From Enterobacter asburiae (lineage in GTDB: Bacteria > Pseudomonadota > Gammaproteobacteria > Enterobacterales > Enterobacteriaceae), in assembly GCA_011754535.1 (NCBI GenBank), contig JAAQVN010000001.1, positions 3,038,001 through 3,102,000 on the forward strand: a stretch of DNA of 64,000 nt, written 5' to 3'. The notes beneath the pieces are model-generated. The model was not told the origin of the DNA. It worked only from the letters and a program-made list of their open reading frames with translations, and did not search any database. Position numbers and translations under genes: made by a program. Positions 33,291 through 43,874 of the stretch are shown here, piece by piece (within the stretch, counting starts at the first letter, position 1; each line of letters opens with the position of its first letter).

Positions 33291-34376
33291 TTGAACCGCT
33301 ACTTCTCTCTTCTACCATTCGTTTTATTAACGCTCACGGCGTGCGACCCGAAACCGGAGCAAGCCTCCCCCCTGCCGCGAATGGTAAAAGTGGCGGAGGT
33401 GGCTGTCCCCGGTCACGCCCAGCAGCGCGTCTTTCCCGCCCGCATTGAATCGGGCGATGCCACAGACCTTTCCTTCAAGCGTGCAGGTCAAATTGAAGCG
33501 CTCGATATACGCCAGGGCGCAGCCATCAAGCAGGGGCAACAGCTTGCCAGATTGAACGCCCGTGAGGCCCAGCAGCGGGTTAACGACAGACAAACGGCAG
33601 CGACGCTGGCCCAGCGGCAATTCGATCGCTTCCAGACGCTGGCGGGCCGCCAGGCGATTTCGAAAGCAGAAATGGATGTGCAGCGTGCAAACCGCGATTC
33701 GGCGAATGCGGCGCTTCAGATTGCCAGAGAGGAACTGAATCAGATGACGCTCGTCGCCCCCTTCAGCGGGACGGCAGCCAGCGTACATGTACGAAACCAT
33801 CAGGTGGTGTCTGCCGGTCAGCCCATTGCGACCCTAACCCGGACCGATCTGCTGGACGTGGTGTTTAGTATTCCTGAGAACCTGTTCAAAACCCTTGATA
33901 TCCGCAACGCGCAGTATCGCCCCGTGGTGAGAATTAACGCCATTCCGGATCGTGAATTTACCGCCGTCTACAAAGAACATTCGGGCAGCAGCGACAGCAA
34001 TACCCTGACCTGGCAGGTGATACTTACCATGCCGCGGCCAGATGATTTTCCCGCCGTCGGCGGCGTAAGCGGTACGGTGACCATCAATTTAAGCAACCTC
34101 CCGGCGGGCGCGGATGCTCAGGCGCTGGTCGTACCGGTTGAGGCAGTCTTTAACCCGGACAACAGCCCGCGCAATGAGCCGCACGTCTGGGTCGTAAAGG
34201 GCGAAGGCGACACGCTGCATCTTGAAGACCGCAAGGTCAGCGTGGGGCAAGTGAGTACCGAAGGCGTGGTGATTACCAGCGGGCTTAAGGCGGGCGAGCG
34301 CGTGGTGGCCGCAGGCGTTGGGGAGCTCCATGCTAACCAGCCGGTGCGTATCTGGACGCGTGAACGGGGACTGTAA
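33291..34376 (+). CDS. RND efflux periplasmic adaptor (membrane fusion lipoprotein)
   Basis: 361 residues. Lipoprotein signal MNRYFSLLPFVLLTLTAC with lipobox LTAC and Asp at +2, which favours inner-membrane retention. HlyD/AcrA-type domains: barrel-sandwich IEALDIRQGAAIKQGQQLAR, helical hairpin (about 90-140), and LVAPFSGTAASVHVRNHQVV. Start is TTG, preceded by GGGGAA, and gives the complete signal peptide. TAATG overlap with the pump gene. No outer-membrane channel gene in the cluster, so TolC is the likely partner. Confidence 0.92.
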   Translation: MNRYFSLLPFVLLTLTACDPKPEQASPLPRMVKVAEVAVPGHAQQRVFPARIESGDATDLSFKRAGQIEALDIRQGAAIKQGQQLARLNAREAQQRVNDRQTAATLAQRQFDRFQTLAGRQAISKAEMDVQRANRDSANAALQIAREELNQMTLVAPFSGTAASVHVRNHQVVSAGQPIATLTRTDLLDVVFSIPENLFKTLDIRNAQYRPVVRINAIPDREFTAVYKEHSGSSDSNTLTWQVILTMPRPDDFPAVGGVSGTVTINLSNLPAGADAQALVVPVEAVFNPDNSPRNEPHVWVVKGEGDTLHLEDRKVSVGQVSTEGVVITSGLKAGERVVAAGVGELHANQPVRIWTRERGL

Positions 34377-37300
34377 TGGATATCTCTCGTCAATTTATTA
34401 ATAACCCTGTTCGCGTCTGGCTAACGATCCTGCTGCTGGGCATCGGGGGTATTTTCGCCCTGTTGAATATCGGCAGGCTGGAAGATCCCGCCTTTACCAT
34501 TAAAACCGCAGTGGTGGTCACTCACTACCCTGGCGCATCCGCTCAGCAGGTTGAAGAGGAGGTGACGCTTCCGCTGGAGAATGCCCTTCAGCAGTTGCCT
34601 TATCTGGACAACGTGAGCTCCATCTCTTCAAACGGTCTGTCGCAAATCACCGTTAATATCGCTTCTCGCTATCACTCGAACGAGCTGCCGCAGATTTGGG
34701 ATGAACTGCGCCGCCGCGTGGGCGATGCCTCGCGTCAGTTTCCGCCCGGCGTCGTCACGCCCTTTGTGAATGACGATTTCGGCGACGTCTTCGGCTTCTT
34801 CTTCGCCATTTCCGGAGATGAATTCAGTAATCCTGAACTGGTGAGATATGCGGAGCAGCTGCGCCGGGAGTTGATTCTGATCCCCGGCGTCGCGAAGGTC
34901 GCCATCGGCGGGGCCATTAGCCAACAGGTCAACATCGATATCTCCCTGACCAAAATGGCCGCGCGGGGCATTACGCTGAACCAGCTTTCCGCCCTGCTCA
35001 GCAGGCTTAACGTCGTTTCCAGTGCCGGAGAAATTACCTCCGGCACCGAATCCATTCGCCTGCACCCGACCGGTGAGTTCGAGAATCTTGATGAACTGGC
35101 GGATCTCATCATCACGCCTTCCGGCACCGGGGCGGCGACGCGTCTGCGGGATATCGCCACGCTGTCGCGCGGGCTGAACGAATCGCCGGCCAGTATCTAC
35201 CATGCCAACGGCAAAAAAGCCGTCACCATGGGCGTCTCGTTTATTCCCGGCGTGAACGTTATCGACGTGGGCCACGCGCTGGAGGCGAAGTTAAACCAGA
35301 TGTCGGTGGAAAAACCGGCGGGCATACAGATAGACCTGTTTTACGATCAGGCCGCCGAAGTAGGCCATTCCGTTAACGGTTTTATTATTAACTTCCTGAT
35401 GGCGCTGGCGATTGTCATCGGCGTGCTGCTGATCTTTATGGGCGTACGCAGCGGGATCATCATTGCGTTTTCTCTCGCGCTTAACGTGCTGGGCACGCTG
35501 CTGATTATGTATCTGTGGGGCATTGAGCTGCAGCGCATATCGCTCGGGGCGCTGATTATCGCCCTCAGCATGCTGGTGGATAACGCCATCGTGATTGTCG
35601 AAGGAGTGCTGATCGCCCGACAGCAGGGCTCCCCGCTGTTAACCGCCGTGAACAACATCATCCGCCGCTCCGCCCTGCCGCTGCTGGGGGCGACGGTGAT
35701 TGCCATCCTGGCGTTTGCCCCTATCGGGCTGTCGCAGGATTCCACCGGGGAATATTGTAAATCCCTGTTCCAGGTGCTGCTGATTTCCCTGATGCTGAGC
35801 TGGTTCTCGGCGCTCACCCTCACCCCGGTGCTGATTAAGTGGTGGTTGTTTAAAAACGACAGCGCGCCCGATAAAACCGACGAGTCAGATCCTTACGATA
35901 AACGACTCTACCGCGCCTACCAGCGCCTGCTTAACACGCTGCTGCACCATAAGGCACCGACGCTCATTGTCATGGCTGCGCTGCTGGCAGCGTCTGTCTG
36001 GGGCTTCGGCGCCGTGCGGCAAAATTTTTTCCCGTCGTCTAATACACCGATTTTCTTTGTCGACCTCTGGTTACCCTACGGTACCGATATTAAATGGACC
36101 GAGAAAATGACCGGCGATATTGAAAAGACGATCAATGGCCAGCCGGGCGTGGAGACCACCGTCTCAACCATCGGTCAGGGAAGTATGCGGTTTATTCTGA
36201 CCTACAGCGGGCAGCGGCAGTACGGCAACTATGCGCAGGTCATGGTGCGCATGGACGACCAGCGCAACATCTCTGCCCTGACGCGCCACGTGGACGAGTA
36301 CATCGCGCGAAACTATCCGCAGGTCAACGCCAGCACCAAACGGGTGATGTTTGGCCCCTCCGGCGACAGCGCCATTGAAGTGCGTATTAAAGGCCCGGAT
36401 CCTGACAGGCTGCGCCTGATTGCCAGCCAGGTGGACGATATTCTGGCGCGCGACCCGGCCACGGGGAGCGTCCGGAACGACTGGCAAAACCGCAGCAAAG
36501 TGATCCGCCCGCAGTACGTAGCCGCGCTGGGACGCGAGCTTGGCGTGGATAAACAGGACGTCGACAACGCGCTGGAGATGAATTTCTCCGGCAGCCGTGC
36601 GGGGCTGTATCGGGAAGGGAGTGACCTGCTTCCCGTGGTGGTGAGGCCCCCGGAAAGCGAAAGGCTGGATGCCAGTCATCTGAACAACGTGCTGGTGTGG
36701 AGCCAGACGCGGCAGCAGTATATTCCGCTGAGTAACGTCGTCAGCCGCTTCTCGCTGGAGTGGGAAGATCCGCTAATCCTTCGACGCGACCGCTCGCGGG
36801 TACTGACGGTTCAGACGGACCCGGATCCGCTGAGCCAGCAAACCTCCGGCGACATTCTCGCCCGCGTGAAGCCGCAAGTGGATGCCCTTAGCCTGCCACA
36901 CGGCTACAGTATCGAGTGGGGAGGCGACGCGGAAAACTCCAGCGAAGCGCAGCAAGGGCTATTCACTACGCTGCCTCTCGGGTATCTGGTGATGTTTGTG
37001 ATTACGGTTCTGATGTTCAGCTCGGTAAAAAATGCCGTCGCTATCTGGCTGACCGTACCGCTGGCGCTGATTGGCGTCACGCCGGGATTTTTAATTACCG
37101 GTATTCCCTTTGGCTTTATGGCGCTGATAGGTCTGCTGAGCCTGAGTGGCATGCTGATCCGCAACGGCATCGTGCTGGTGGAAGAAATCGAACAGCAGAA
37201 AACGCAAAAGGATCAGCACAGCGCGATCGTTTATGCCGCCACCTCGCGCCTGCGCCCTATCCTGCTCACCGCGTTCACTACCGTACTTGGCCTGGCTCCG

Positions 37301-37438
37301 CTACTGCTGGATGTTTTCTTCCAGAGCATGGCCGTTGTGATTATGTTTGGACTGGGGTTTGCTACAATCCTGACGCTACTGGTACTCCCCGTTATCTATG
37401 CGTGTTTCCATCGTAAGGACGAAGCCAAACAACAATGA
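34376..37438 (+). CDS. RND efflux pump, inner-membrane permease subunit
   Basis: 1020 residues, AcrB-type hydrophobe/amphiphile efflux family with 12 membrane helices and two large periplasmic loops. The TM4 proton-relay motif reads MLVDNAIVIVEG, i.e. Asp-Asn where AcrB has Asp-Asp, as in one subgroup of the family. Overlaps the adaptor by one base and the acyltransferase by four. Substrates cannot be predicted; the adaptor/pump pair without a channel gene resembles VexGH/TriC-like systems. Confidence 0.93.
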   Translation: MDISRQFINNPVRVWLTILLLGIGGIFALLNIGRLEDPAFTIKTAVVVTHYPGASAQQVEEEVTLPLENALQQLPYLDNVSSISSNGLSQITVNIASRYHSNELPQIWDELRRRVGDASRQFPPGVVTPFVNDDFGDVFGFFFAISGDEFSNPELVRYAEQLRRELILIPGVAKVAIGGAISQQVNIDISLTKMAARGITLNQLSALLSRLNVVSSAGEITSGTESIRLHPTGEFENLDELADLIITPSGTGAATRLRDIATLSRGLNESPASIYHANGKKAVTMGVSFIPGVNVIDVGHALEAKLNQMSVEKPAGIQIDLFYDQAAEVGHSVNGFIINFLMALAIVIGVLLIFMGVRSGIIIAFSLALNVLGTLLIMYLWGIELQRISLGALIIALSMLVDNAIVIVEGVLIARQQGSPLLTAVNNIIRRSALPLLGATVIAILAFAPIGLSQDSTGEYCKSLFQVLLISLMLSWFSALTLTPVLIKWWLFKNDSAPDKTDESDPYDKRLYRAYQRLLNTLLHHKAPTLIVMAALLAASVWGFGAVRQNFFPSSNTPIFFVDLWLPYGTDIKWTEKMTGDIEKTINGQPGVETTVSTIGQGSMRFILTYSGQRQYGNYAQVMVRMDDQRNISALTRHVDEYIARNYPQVNASTKRVMFGPSGDSAIEVRIKGPDPDRLRLIASQVDDILARDPATGSVRNDWQNRSKVIRPQYVAALGRELGVDKQDVDNALEMNFSGSRAGLYREGSDLLPVVVRPPESERLDASHLNNVLVWSQTRQQYIPLSNVVSRFSLEWEDPLILRRDRSRVLTVQTDPDPLSQQTSGDILARVKPQVDALSLPHGYSIEWGGDAENSSEAQQGLFTTLPLGYLVMFVITVLMFSSVKNAVAIWLTVPLALIGVTPGFLITGIPFGFMALIGLLSLSGMLIRNGIVLVEEIEQQKTQKDQHSAIVYAATSRLRPILLTAFTTVLGLAPLLLDVFFQSMAVVIMFGLGFATILTLLVLPVIYACFHRKDEAKQQ

Positions 37439-38400
37439 ATGCGACAGGGCTGAACATTATCAAGACGCTGGGCTGCATGACGGCGGTTACCTTCTTCACC
37501 ATCTACAATACCTGGGATCATTATGATTATGACTATCACTGGATCCTGGGGTTTTTAACCTTTATCTCGACCATCGCCACGCCGCTGTTTTTTGTGGTGT
37601 CGGGCTATCTCGACGGACAATCGCGGCACGGCACCCGCTGGCAGCTGAGTAAAATTAAAAGCCTGGTGATTGTTTTTCTGTTCTGGATAACGATCTACTA
37701 CCTGTGGGAGCCTTATCAGCGTGGGTATCTGATTCAGCCCTGGTTTGTGTTCGCCTTTATGGTGATTTATACCTTTCACCCGGCAGTTGAGTGGCTTAGC
37801 CAGCGGAGAGCGCTGTTCTGCGGCGCGATTGCTGCCCTGCTGCTCTTTTCCTACGGATACGATCTGCTATCGGCGCTTTATCCTGAAACGCACGTCCTTT
37901 CTCTGTCACCGCAGTATCGGCTGTGGACATGGCTGCTGTTTTATCTGACGGGGCAACTCTTTTGCGACCCGAAAATTGCCGAGTGGATTAGCCGCAAAAA
38001 TGTGGTCAGGGCGGCGATTGTCGCCATCCCCTTTATCTATCTCTTCACCTGGTTTTACGAGCGCCACTTCTTCTTCGCGCTGTTCAAGGCGGACAGAAAC
38101 GCCTTTATTCTCACCGGCTCTCAAATTTACATTTTGATCATCGCGCTGGTAATTGCGGCGAACGGCGTGCGCTTTCGCCGCAACGCTGAATTTAAGGAGT
38201 CCATTCTGGCTGCCATCAGCAAAACGATGACAGGCGTGTACATTGTGCACTACTCGGTGTTTCATCTGCTGACGGCGCTGATACCGGTGACCTCTCTCGG
38301 TATGAAGCTGGCACTGATTGTGCTCACTTTCATTACCTCTGTTCTCTTCTCCATGCTGGTATTATCTAACGCCGTGGCAAAAAAGGTTATCACCCTTTAA
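37435..38400 (+). CDS. Membrane acyltransferase-3 family protein
   Basis: 321 residues with about ten hydrophobic segments, of the acyltransferase-3 (OafA/OatA/YiaH-like) group. Features: N-terminal [37 protein letters not shown] and C-terminal [16 protein letters not shown]. The family's first-helix catalytic His is not obvious (ITVTFF... lacks the usual R-x10-H), so the activity is uncertain. Translationally coupled to the RND pump (ATGA), which is unusual and suggests linked envelope function. 3' end overlaps pagP tail-to-tail by four bases. Confidence 0.8.
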   Translation: MNATGLNIIKTLGCMTAVTFFTIYNTWDHYDYDYHWILGFLTFISTIATPLFFVVSGYLDGQSRHGTRWQLSKIKSLVIVFLFWITIYYLWEPYQRGYLIQPWFVFAFMVIYTFHPAVEWLSQRRALFCGAIAALLLFSYGYDLLSALYPETHVLSLSPQYRLWTWLLFYLTGQLFCDPKIAEWISRKNVVRAAIVAIPFIYLFTWFYERHFFFALFKADRNAFILTGSQIYILIIALVIAANGVRFRRNAEFKESILAAISKTMTGVYIVHYSVFHLLTALIPVTSLGMKLALIVLTFITSVLFSMLVLSNAVAKKVITL

Positions 38401-38975
38401 AAGCCTAAGCGCAGCCAGGCAAAGAGCACGTTACCGTTGTTATACGTCCCGGGAATATAGGTGAACTGGACGGTAACGCGCTTATACCCGGCCGAAAACA
38501 GCGGGAAGATGAACGGTAGCGGGACATAGTTTGCAAAATCATCTCGCGCCGTGATGCCCGCCGCGGCACCGAGTCCAAGCCGGAAATCTTTGGCATTATC
38601 CAGATACCAGCCCTTCTCCCAGCCATAGCCCATCGCGGGCTGCCATTCGTTGTGCGAGTCCTTGAACATCATCGCAAACAGCGCGCTCCAGTTGCCCTCT
38701 TCGTTATAGCGAGAAACGCCCAGTCCGCCGCCCCACGGCATTTCATTGTAATTGTCGGTTTTTTCTTTGTCGTACATGAAGCGGGCATGCCAGCTCAGAA
38801 ACGGCAGGTACAGATCGTAACGTTGTGGCTGAGTCCAGGTTTGCGAAACATCGTCCGTTAGCGCATTCCACCAGCCGCTGATGCGCTGTTCGCCGTAGAC
38901 GCTGGGTTCCGCATGAAGCGGCGCGGCGAATAAAAACAGAACCATCAAGAGTGCCGAAAAGGTGCGTTGCATCAT
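38397..38975 (-). CDS. pagP: Lipid A palmitoyltransferase PagP
   Basis: 192 residues. Outer-membrane eight-strand barrel that moves palmitate from phospholipid to lipid A. Signal peptide [22 protein letters not shown]. The catalytic His in [20 protein letters not shown] and Asp-Ser in [10 protein letters not shown] are conserved, as is [19 protein letters not shown]. Two adjacent ATGs at the start (38975 and 38972) are both compatible with GAGGGAATC upstream. Not next to crcB/cspE as in E. coli, so this is a displaced or additional copy. Confidence 0.92.
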   Translation of the reverse strand: MMQRTFSALLMVLFLFAAPLHAEPSVYGEQRISGWWNALTDDVSQTWTQPQRYDLYLPFLSWHARFMYDKEKTDNYNEMPWGGGLGVSRYNEEGNWSALFAMMFKDSHNEWQPAMGYGWEKGWYLDNAKDFRLGLGAAAGITARDDFANYVPLPFIFPLFSAGYKRVTVQFTYIPGTYNNGNVLFAWLRLGF

Positions 38976-39228
38976 GATTCCCTCAGCTTAAGTCACGCAG
39001 CGGTAACTATTACTGTAAACCATTCAGCAGGTAACGGAGCCAGGCAGACATAATTATATCGCTGTAGGTGCAGATGAAATTTATTTATTCAGCGCCTTCC
39101 GGAAAGATAAAAACGTTTTCTCAGGCGTTCTGTCGCGGTAGTCTCATAGGTTCCGTTTATATGACGGACGCAAAGTGAGTGACCTTTTCTTATACCAATA
39201 ATTAAAAATCAGTACGGACAGGACAACT

Positions 39229-40545
39229 ATGGACTCCACCCTCATCTCCGATCGTCCCAACGAGGAGACACCTTCGCTCAATCGCGCCCGCCGCGCCGCC
39301 CTCGGCAGCTTCGCGGGTGCCGTCGTCGACTGGTATGATTTTCTGCTTTATGGCATTACCGCCGCGCTGGTATTTAACCGCGAATTCTTCCCCCAGGTCA
39401 GCCCCGCGATGGGCACCCTCGCCGCCTTTGCCACCTTCGGCGTCGGGTTCCTGTTTCGCCCGCTCGGCGGGGTGATCTTCGGCCACTTTGGTGACCGCCT
39501 CGGCCGCAAGCGCATGCTGATGCTCACCGTCTGGATGATGGGGATCGCCACCGCGCTGATTGGCATTCTTCCTTCGTTTTCCGCCATTGGCTGGTGGGCG
39601 CCGGTGCTGCTGGTCACTCTGCGCGCCATTCAGGGCTTCGCGGTGGGCGGTGAATGGGGCGGCGCGGCGCTGTTATCTGTTGAAAGCGCGCCGAAAAACA
39701 GGAAAGCGTTTTACAGCAGCGGCGTGCAGGTGGGGTACGGCGTGGGCCTTCTCCTCTCCACAGGGCTGGTATCGTTAATCAGCCAGCTCACCACCGACGA
39801 GCAGTTCCTGAGCTGGGGCTGGCGCATTCCGTTCATCTTCAGCATCGTGCTGGTCATCGCCGCGCTGTGGATCCGCAACGGGATGGAAGAGTCCACGGAA
39901 TTCGAACAGCAGCAGCGGGAAAAGCCGGTTGCGAAAAAACGGCTGCCGGTAATGGAAGCGCTGGTTCAGCATCCTGGCGCTTTTCTGAAAATTATCGCCC
40001 TGCGCCTCTGTGAACTGCTGACGATGTATATCGTCACCGCGTTTGCCCTGAACTACTCGACGCAGAACCTCGGTCTGCCGCGTGAACTGTTCCTGAATAT
40101 CGGTCTGGTGGTCGGCGGGATCAGCTGCCTGACCATCCCCTGCTTCGCCTGGCTGGCGGACAGGTTTGGCCGCCGCCGCGTCTATATTACCGGGGCGCTG
40201 ATTGGCAGCCTCAGCGCCTGGCCGTTCTTTATGGCGCTCGAAGCACAGTCGGTCTTCTGGATCATCTTCTTCGCCATCATGCTCGCCAACATCGCCCACG
40301 ATATGGTGGTCTGCGTGCAGCAGCCGATGTTTACCGAGCTGTTTGGCGCGAGCTATCGCTACAGCGGTGCGGGCGTGGGCTACCAGGTGGCAAGCGTGGT
40401 CGGCGGCGGATTTACGCCGTTTATTGCCGCCGCGCTGGTCACCTTCTCCGGCGGAGACTGGCACAGCGTGGCGATCTATCTGCTGGCCGGCTGCCTGCTG
40501 TCGGCGGCGACGGCGCTGCTGATGAAAGAGACGAGCCACGCCTGA
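39229..40545 (+). CDS. shiA: Shikimate:H+ symporter ShiA
   Basis: 438 residues, same length and nearly the same sequence as E. coli ShiA, a major-facilitator metabolite:H+ symporter with 12 membrane helices. Signature FGHFGDRLGRKRMLMLTVWM and RAIQGFAVGGEWGGAALL. GGACAGGACAACT precedes the ATG. Followed by amn, as in E. coli. The 250 bp upstream (38976-39228) are AT-rich and contain the promoter; no obvious gene. Confidence 0.95.
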   Translation: MDSTLISDRPNEETPSLNRARRAALGSFAGAVVDWYDFLLYGITAALVFNREFFPQVSPAMGTLAAFATFGVGFLFRPLGGVIFGHFGDRLGRKRMLMLTVWMMGIATALIGILPSFSAIGWWAPVLLVTLRAIQGFAVGGEWGGAALLSVESAPKNRKAFYSSGVQVGYGVGLLLSTGLVSLISQLTTDEQFLSWGWRIPFIFSIVLVIAALWIRNGMEESTEFEQQQREKPVAKKRLPVMEALVQHPGAFLKIIALRLCELLTMYIVTAFALNYSTQNLGLPRELFLNIGLVVGGISCLTIPCFAWLADRFGRRRVYITGALIGSLSAWPFFMALEAQSVFWIIFFAIMLANIAHDMVVCVQQPMFTELFGASYRYSGAGVGYQVASVVGGGFTPFIAAALVTFSGGDWHSVAIYLLAGCLLSAATALLMKETSHA

Positions 40546-40618
40546 TCTCCCTTTTGTTTCACGGGCGTGTGACATACTATCGGGTAGAGTCGCACACCTG
40601 TGGAACAAGGAGACAGAG

Positions 40619-42073
40619 ATGAATAATAAGGGCTCCAGCCTGACCCCGGCTCAGGCGCTGGAAAAACTCGACGCGCTGTATGAACAGTCCGTCAATGCGC
40701 TGCGCAGCGCCATTAGCGAATACATCGAAACAGGGAAACTCCCCGATCAAAAGGCCAGAAACGAGGGCCTTTTTGTTTATCCATCGCTCTCTGTGACCTG
40801 GGACGGCAGCGCCAGCACAACGCCGAAAACCCGCGCCTACGCCCGTTTTACCCACTCCGGCTGCTACAGCACCACCGTCACCCGCCCTGCACTGTTCCGC
40901 CCTTATCTTGAAGAACAGCTCACGCTGCTGTACCAGGACTACGGTGCGCATATTGCCGTTGAGCCCTCACAACATGAAATCCCGTATCCCTACGTGATTG
41001 ACGGCTCGGCGTTAACGCTTGACCGCTCCATGAGCGCGGGATTGACCCGCCACTTCCCAACGACGGAACTTTCGCAGATTGGCGATGAGACGGCAGACGG
41101 GATTTATCACCCGGCAGAATTTTCTCCCCTGTCGCATTTTGACGCTCGCCGCGTGGACTTCTCGCTGGCGCGCCTGCGCCACTACACCGGTACGCCAGCC
41201 GAGCATTTCCAGCCGTTTGTGCTCTTTACCAACTACACCCGCTACGTTGACGAGTTCGTCCGCTGGGGCTGCAGCCAGATCCTCGACCCGGAAAGCCCGT
41301 ACATCGCGCTGTCCTGCGCGGGCGGGATCTGGATCACCGCCGAGACCGAAGCGCCCGAGCAGGCCATCTCCGATCTGGCGTGGAAAAAGCACCAGATGCC
41401 GGCCTGGCACCTCATCACCGCCGACGGTCAGGGCATCACCTTGATCAACATCGGCGTGGGTCCGTCAAATGCCAAGACCATCTGCGACCATCTGGCGGTC
41501 CTGCGCCCTGACGTGTGGCTGATGATTGGCCACTGCGGCGGCCTGCGCGAAAGCCAGCTGATTGGCGACTACGTGCTGGCCCACGCCTATCTGCGTGATG
41601 ACCACGTGCTGGATGCGGTGCTGCCGCCGGATATTCCTATCCCGAGCATCGCCGAAGTGCAGCGCGCGCTGTATGACGCCACTAAAGAGGTCAGCGGCAT
41701 GCCAGGTGAAGAGGTTAAACAGCGCCTGCGCACCGGTACGGTCGTCACAACGGATGACCGCAACTGGGAGCTGCGTTACTCCGCCTCCGCGCTGCGGTTC
41801 AACCTGAGCCGGGCGGTGGCGATTGATATGGAGAGCGCCACCATTGCCGCCCAGGGGTATCGCTTCCGCGTTCCTTACGGCACGCTGCTGTGCGTCTCCG
41901 ATAAGCCGCTGCACGGTGAAATTAAGCTGCCGGGTCAGGCCAACCGTTTCTATGAAGGGGCGATATCCGAACATCTGCAGATTGGCATCCGGGCCATCGA
42001 CCTGCTGCGAGCGGAAGGTGACAGACTCCATTCGCGCAAGCTGCGTACCTTCAACGAGCCGCCGTTCCGCTAA
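40619..42073 (+). CDS. amn: AMP nucleosidase Amn
   Basis: 484 residues, exactly the E. coli length. Hydrolyses AMP to adenine and ribose 5-phosphate, regulating adenylate pools. The N-terminal regulatory domain is followed by a nucleoside-phosphorylase-like catalytic domain with NIGVGPSNAKTICDHLAVLR, LMIGHCGGLRESQLIGDYVL and AVAIDMESATIAAQGYRF. CAAGGAGACAGAG precedes the start. Confidence 0.96.
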   Translation: MNNKGSSLTPAQALEKLDALYEQSVNALRSAISEYIETGKLPDQKARNEGLFVYPSLSVTWDGSASTTPKTRAYARFTHSGCYSTTVTRPALFRPYLEEQLTLLYQDYGAHIAVEPSQHEIPYPYVIDGSALTLDRSMSAGLTRHFPTTELSQIGDETADGIYHPAEFSPLSHFDARRVDFSLARLRHYTGTPAEHFQPFVLFTNYTRYVDEFVRWGCSQILDPESPYIALSCAGGIWITAETEAPEQAISDLAWKKHQMPAWHLITADGQGITLINIGVGPSNAKTICDHLAVLRPDVWLMIGHCGGLRESQLIGDYVLAHAYLRDDHVLDAVLPPDIPIPSIAEVQRALYDATKEVSGMPGEEVKQRLRTGTVVTTDDRNWELRYSASALRFNLSRAVAIDMESATIAAQGYRFRVPYGTLLCVSDKPLHGEIKLPGQANRFYEGAISEHLQIGIRAIDLLRAEGDRLHSRKLRTFNEPPFR

Positions 42074-42091
42074 TAGCAATAAGGAAAAAAC

Positions 42092-43858
42092 ATGCACACC
42101 CCTACACCGCTCTCTGCCCTGCGCCACTGGCTTGAGGCAAGTCATCTCGACGGGATGATCGTCCCGCGTGCGGATGCCTGGCAGAGCGAATACTGCGCGC
42201 CCTACGACGAAAAGCTGGCCTGGCTGACGGGCTTTGACGGCTCTGCCGGCGTCGCGCTGGTGCTGAAAAACAAAGCGCTGCTGTTCGTCGACGGGCGCTA
42301 TCAGGTGCAGGCCCGCGTTCAGGTGAATATGGATGAGGTTGAGATCCACCATCTGCACAACGAGCCGCTGGCAGACTGGCTGGCGGCAAACGTTGAGGCG
42401 GGCACGCGCATCGGTTTTGACCCACTGCTGATGACCAACTCAGAGTTCACACAGCTGTCAGCCACGCCGTGCGCGCTGGTGCCGCTGAACGCGTCGCCGT
42501 TTGACGCCTTATGGACCGATCGCCCTGCCGCACCGGCGGGGCTTCTACGTGAAATGCCGGTAGAGACAAGCGGTGAAAGCAGCGAGGACAAACGTCAGCG
42601 CGTTGCCGCTGTGCTGGCCGCGAACAATGCTGACTATCTGGCCGTTACGCTGCCGGATAACATTGCGTGGCTGCTCAACGTGCGCGGCTCAGATATCCCC
42701 ACCAGTCCGGTACCGCTCTCATTTGCCCTGCTGAGTCGTGACGGTCACGTTGAGTGGTTTGTTAACGACAATAAGCTCAGCGCCCTGCCTGACGAAGTGC
42801 GTAATGCGTTTACCATTGCGCCGCAGGACACCTTTATTGAACGCTGTCAGCAGCTTGCTGAAGGGAAGCGGGTGATGGTTGATGCCGATTCCGCCCCCGT
42901 CGCCCTGCGCTTCGCCATTGAACCACGGGGAGAAATTGTCTGGCGAACCGATCCCATCACCCTGATGAAAGCGACCAAAAACCCGGTCGAGCTGGCGGGT
43001 TATCGCGCGTGTCATCACCAGGACGGGGCCGCGTGGGTCAACTTCCTCGCCTGGCTGAGCCGCGAAGTGCCGCGTCGTGCAGCGGCCGGACAACCGCTCA
43101 CCGAGCTGGAAGTGCAGGCTCAGCAGATGGCATTCCGCAAACAGCAGCCCGGTTTTATCGAGCAGAGTTTTGCGACTATCTCTGCTTCCTCCAGCAATGC
43201 GGCGATGTGTCACTACCATTCGAGCGAGGCCAGCAATAAGCCCATCGGCCATGACCATTTTTACCTGAACGATTCCGGCGGTCAGTATGCTAACGGCACC
43301 ACCGACGCCACGCGCACGCTGGCGTGGGGTAAGGTCGACCCGCAGCAGCGCCTGCACTACACTGCTGTGCTGAGAGGCTTCCTGTCGCTCATTACCCTGC
43401 AGTTCCCTTCCGGGACTCAGGGGCATCAGCTGGATGCGTTTGCGCGTCGGCCGCTGTGGGAGATGGGGCTGGATTATGATCACGGCACGGGACACGGCGT
43501 GGGGCACCAGCTTCTTATCCATGAGAACCCGCATCGCATCGCCAAAAAGGTCAACCCGTGGCCGCTGGTGGCGGGCAATATCATGACTATCGAGCCGGGT
43601 TACTATCTGGGCGACAGCCACGGTATCCGTATTGAAAACCAGGTGGAGATAGTGGAGAGCCGACCGGGGTTCTGCAAATTTGCTTCTCTGACGCTGATCC
43701 CGATTGATTTAAGCCAGGTCGAGCTGGATCTGTTGAGCGAGCAGGAAAAACAGTGGCTGGATGCGTATCATCAGCAGGTGCGGGAGGCGCTGTCACCGCT
43801 GGTGAATAGCGAGGCGCGTACGTGGCTGGTTGAGGCGACGGCACCGATTGGTTTGTAA
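42092..43858 (+). CDS. Aminopeptidase P family protein (peptidase M24B)
   Basis: 588 residues: two creatinase-like N-terminal domains and a C-terminal pita-bread catalytic domain that removes N-terminal residues preceding proline. Dinuclear metal ligands are visible: Asp in FYLNDSGGQY, Asp in GTTDATRTLAWG, His in GTGHGVGHQLLIHENP, Glu in MTIEPGYYL and Glu in HGIRIENQVEIVE. Starts 18 bases after amn with AAGGAAAAAAC. Ends at a hairpin terminator. Confidence 0.92.
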   Translation: MHTPTPLSALRHWLEASHLDGMIVPRADAWQSEYCAPYDEKLAWLTGFDGSAGVALVLKNKALLFVDGRYQVQARVQVNMDEVEIHHLHNEPLADWLAANVEAGTRIGFDPLLMTNSEFTQLSATPCALVPLNASPFDALWTDRPAAPAGLLREMPVETSGESSEDKRQRVAAVLAANNADYLAVTLPDNIAWLLNVRGSDIPTSPVPLSFALLSRDGHVEWFVNDNKLSALPDEVRNAFTIAPQDTFIERCQQLAEGKRVMVDADSAPVALRFAIEPRGEIVWRTDPITLMKATKNPVELAGYRACHHQDGAAWVNFLAWLSREVPRRAAAGQPLTELEVQAQQMAFRKQQPGFIEQSFATISASSSNAAMCHYHSSEASNKPIGHDHFYLNDSGGQYANGTTDATRTLAWGKVDPQQRLHYTAVLRGFLSLITLQFPSGTQGHQLDAFARRPLWEMGLDYDHGTGHGVGHQLLIHENPHRIAKKVNPWPLVAGNIMTIEPGYYLGDSHGIRIENQVEIVESRPGFCKFASLTLIPIDLSQVELDLLSEQEKQWLDAYHQQVREALSPLVNSEARTWLVEATAPIGL

Positions 43859-43874
43859 TTTCGCGCGGTCTGGT

